This document shows positions 63,017 to 64,000 of a stretch of DNA of 64,000 bases, one piece after another (position 1 is the stretch's first letter; each line of letters begins with the position of its first letter). The DNA is from Chitinophagaceae bacterium (lineage in GTDB: Bacteria > Bacteroidota > Bacteroidia > Chitinophagales > Chitinophagaceae): the NCBI GenBank assembly GCA_014879565.1, contig JACSRW010000020.1, positions 53,142-117,141 of the forward strand, in the 5' to 3' direction. The translations under genes and the position numbers were made by a program. The notes under the pieces are model-generated. The model saw only the letters and a list, made by a program, of their open reading frames with translations, had not been told where the DNA came from and searched no databases.

Positions 63017-63793
63017 ATGTACCAGACCCTGCTTGCCTCTCTCGAAAACGGTATCTATACAGTTACGATCAACCGGCCGGATAAACTGAATGCCCTGAAT
63101 AAAGACGTGTTTACCGACCTGGATAAAATGCTGGATGAGGTAGCGGCCAACCCGTCTATTCAATCTGTTATCATCACCGGCGCAGGCCCCAAAGCTTTTG
63201 TGGCCGGAGCCGATATCAGCGAATTCACCGCCCTCAATAAAGAACAGGCCATGGCCCTGGCTAAAAGGGGACAGGATATTTTTGCCCGTATCGAAAATGC
63301 GACCAAACCCATTGTGGCCGCTGTAAACGGTTTCGCCCTGGGCGGCGGCTGCGAACTGGCCATGAGCTGTCATTTCCGGATTGCCTCCGGGAATGCCAAA
63401 TTTGGTCAGCCGGAAGTGAACCTGGGACTGATCCCTGGTTATGGCGGCACCCAGCGGCTCGTACAACTGATCGGCAAAGGCAAGGCCCTGGAGCTGCTGA
63501 TGAGCGCAAATATGATAGATGCACCGGAAGCAAAATCCCTCGGCCTGGTTAATCATATTACCACCCCCGAAGAATTATTAAGTTTTACCCAAAACCTGCT
63601 CTCAACCATTAACAGCAAGGCCCCGCTTGCCGTGGCCGGCTGTATAAGAGCCGCCAACGCCGTATTTGATGAAAGTAAAGACGGCTACGCCCTGGAAATA
63701 GAAGAGTTCGGAAAAACCTTCACTACCGAAGACATGAAAGAAGGGGTAACTGCCTTCCTGGAAAAGAGAAAAGCGGCTTTTAAAGGGAAATAA
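63017..63793 (+). CDS. Enoyl-CoA hydratase/isomerase family protein
   Basis: 258 residues of the crotonase fold. The oxyanion-hole region is KAFVAGADISEF, and the two catalytic glutamates are in GGGCELAMSCHF and QPEVNLGLIPGYGGTQRL, so a true hydratase is likely. A beta-oxidation-type step on short enoyl-CoA. The start ATG at 63017 is about 16 nt after TATTTTTG. Confidence 0.9.
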   Translation: MYQTLLASLENGIYTVTINRPDKLNALNKDVFTDLDKMLDEVAANPSIQSVIITGAGPKAFVAGADISEFTALNKEQAMALAKRGQDIFARIENATKPIVAAVNGFALGGGCELAMSCHFRIASGNAKFGQPEVNLGLIPGYGGTQRLVQLIGKGKALELLMSANMIDAPEAKSLGLVNHITTPEELLSFTQNLLSTINSKAPLAVAGCIRAANAVFDESKDGYALEIEEFGKTFTTEDMKEGVTAFLEKRKAAFKGK

Positions 63794-63799
63794 CAGAAA

Positions 63800-64000
63800 G
63801 ATTTCGAGCGCAGCGAGAAATCTTATACTCCCGGCCTAAAAAAAAATTGTCTTTCCGAATGGAGTGAGGAACCTTACTTCCCCCCCTAATAAAATTGTCT
63901 TTCTGCCTGCCCGCCGTAGTGAAACGGAGGTGGGAACAAAGTGAGGAACCTTACTCTTGCCCCCCAAATAAAATTATCATTCCGCCTGCCCGCCGAAGTG
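63800..64000 (+). repeat. Dispersed intergenic repeats at the window end
   Basis: After the hydratase gene come three related units beginning ATTGTCTTTCCG, ATTGTCTTTCTG and ATTATCATTCCG. Each leads to GTGAGGAACCTTACT followed by a C-run and AATAAA; two units carry the insert CTGCCTGCCCGCCG. Also AAGATTTCGAGCGCAGCGAGAAATCTT (63799-63824) is an inverted repeat likely ending the hydratase transcript. No gene is present. Confidence 0.65.

Overview
The window reads as a chromosomal segment of a Bacteroidota bacterium, most likely of the Chitinophagaceae type. Evidence: TAnnTTTG-type -7 boxes only a few bases upstream of many start codons, almost no Shine-Dalgarno sequences, type IX secretion and gliding genes (porV, porU, gldJ), a bacillithiol gene (bshA), and an arginine pathway with the Bacteroidota-type N-acyl-ornithine carbamoyltransferase. 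Almost all of it is dense, ordinary gene content.

Layout. 1-278: 5' part of a small membrane protein on the minus strand. 329-9449: an arginine operon (GNAT acyltransferase, argG, argC, argD, argF', argB, argE, argH). It is preceded by a 40-codon leader ORF ending in an Arg-Pro-Arg-Arg-Arg run and a hairpin, and is interrupted between argC and argD by a four-helix-bundle (S23-type) gene inside a 27-bp inverted repeat. 9590-23508: M28 peptidase, bshA, EnvC-like protein, DUF4292 lipoprotein, dut, ispF, porV, porU, gldJ, murF. 23518-39398: a sulfide/persulfide block with a Crp/Fnr-type regulator, TauE/SafE exporter, two CstB-like MBL-rhodanese fusions, rhodaneses, YeeE/YedE halves, SQR, TusE/DsrC, DsrE, thioredoxins, a TlpA protein, a methyltransferase, Dps, and a PLP gamma-lyase with a divergent Lrp gene. 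39433-53280: tRNA-Ser(GGA), GIY-YIG protein, phosphonate pair (phnW plus phosphonatase-like), acyltransferase, TatD, deacetylase, gltX, aldo/keto reductase, a lone B12-binding domain, and the ATP-grasp/alpha-E/transglutaminase trio. 53281-61534: a type II-C CRISPR-Cas locus (minus-strand tracrRNA, cas9, cas1, cas2, 40 repeats with 39 spacers). 61547-63793: a DUF4143 ATPase and an enoyl-CoA hydratase, then dispersed repeats.

The most interesting result is a regulon that can be read directly from the DNA. Six GTGA-N6-TCAC (or near-identical) palindromes occur in the sulfur block. Each lies exactly 22 nt from a Bacteroidota-type -7 box (seven boxes, because one palindrome serves a divergent pair), which is the geometry of a class II Crp-type activator. 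The Crp/Fnr gene at the head of the block has a CRP-like Arg-Glu-x3-Arg recognition helix, and has two cysteines, its only ones, where a cyclic-nucleotide pocket would be. I infer a thiol- or persulfide-responsive regulator controlling a functional analogue of the staphylococcal cst operon.

The CRISPR locus also carries more information than its genes. The tracrRNA, a terminator between cas2 and the array, the degenerate far-end repeat and the absence of leader space all point to the array being transcribed on the minus strand, against the cas genes, perhaps from promoters within the repeats. Limits: everything was read by eye; there were no searches, alignments or folding calculations, and family names rest on motif recognition.
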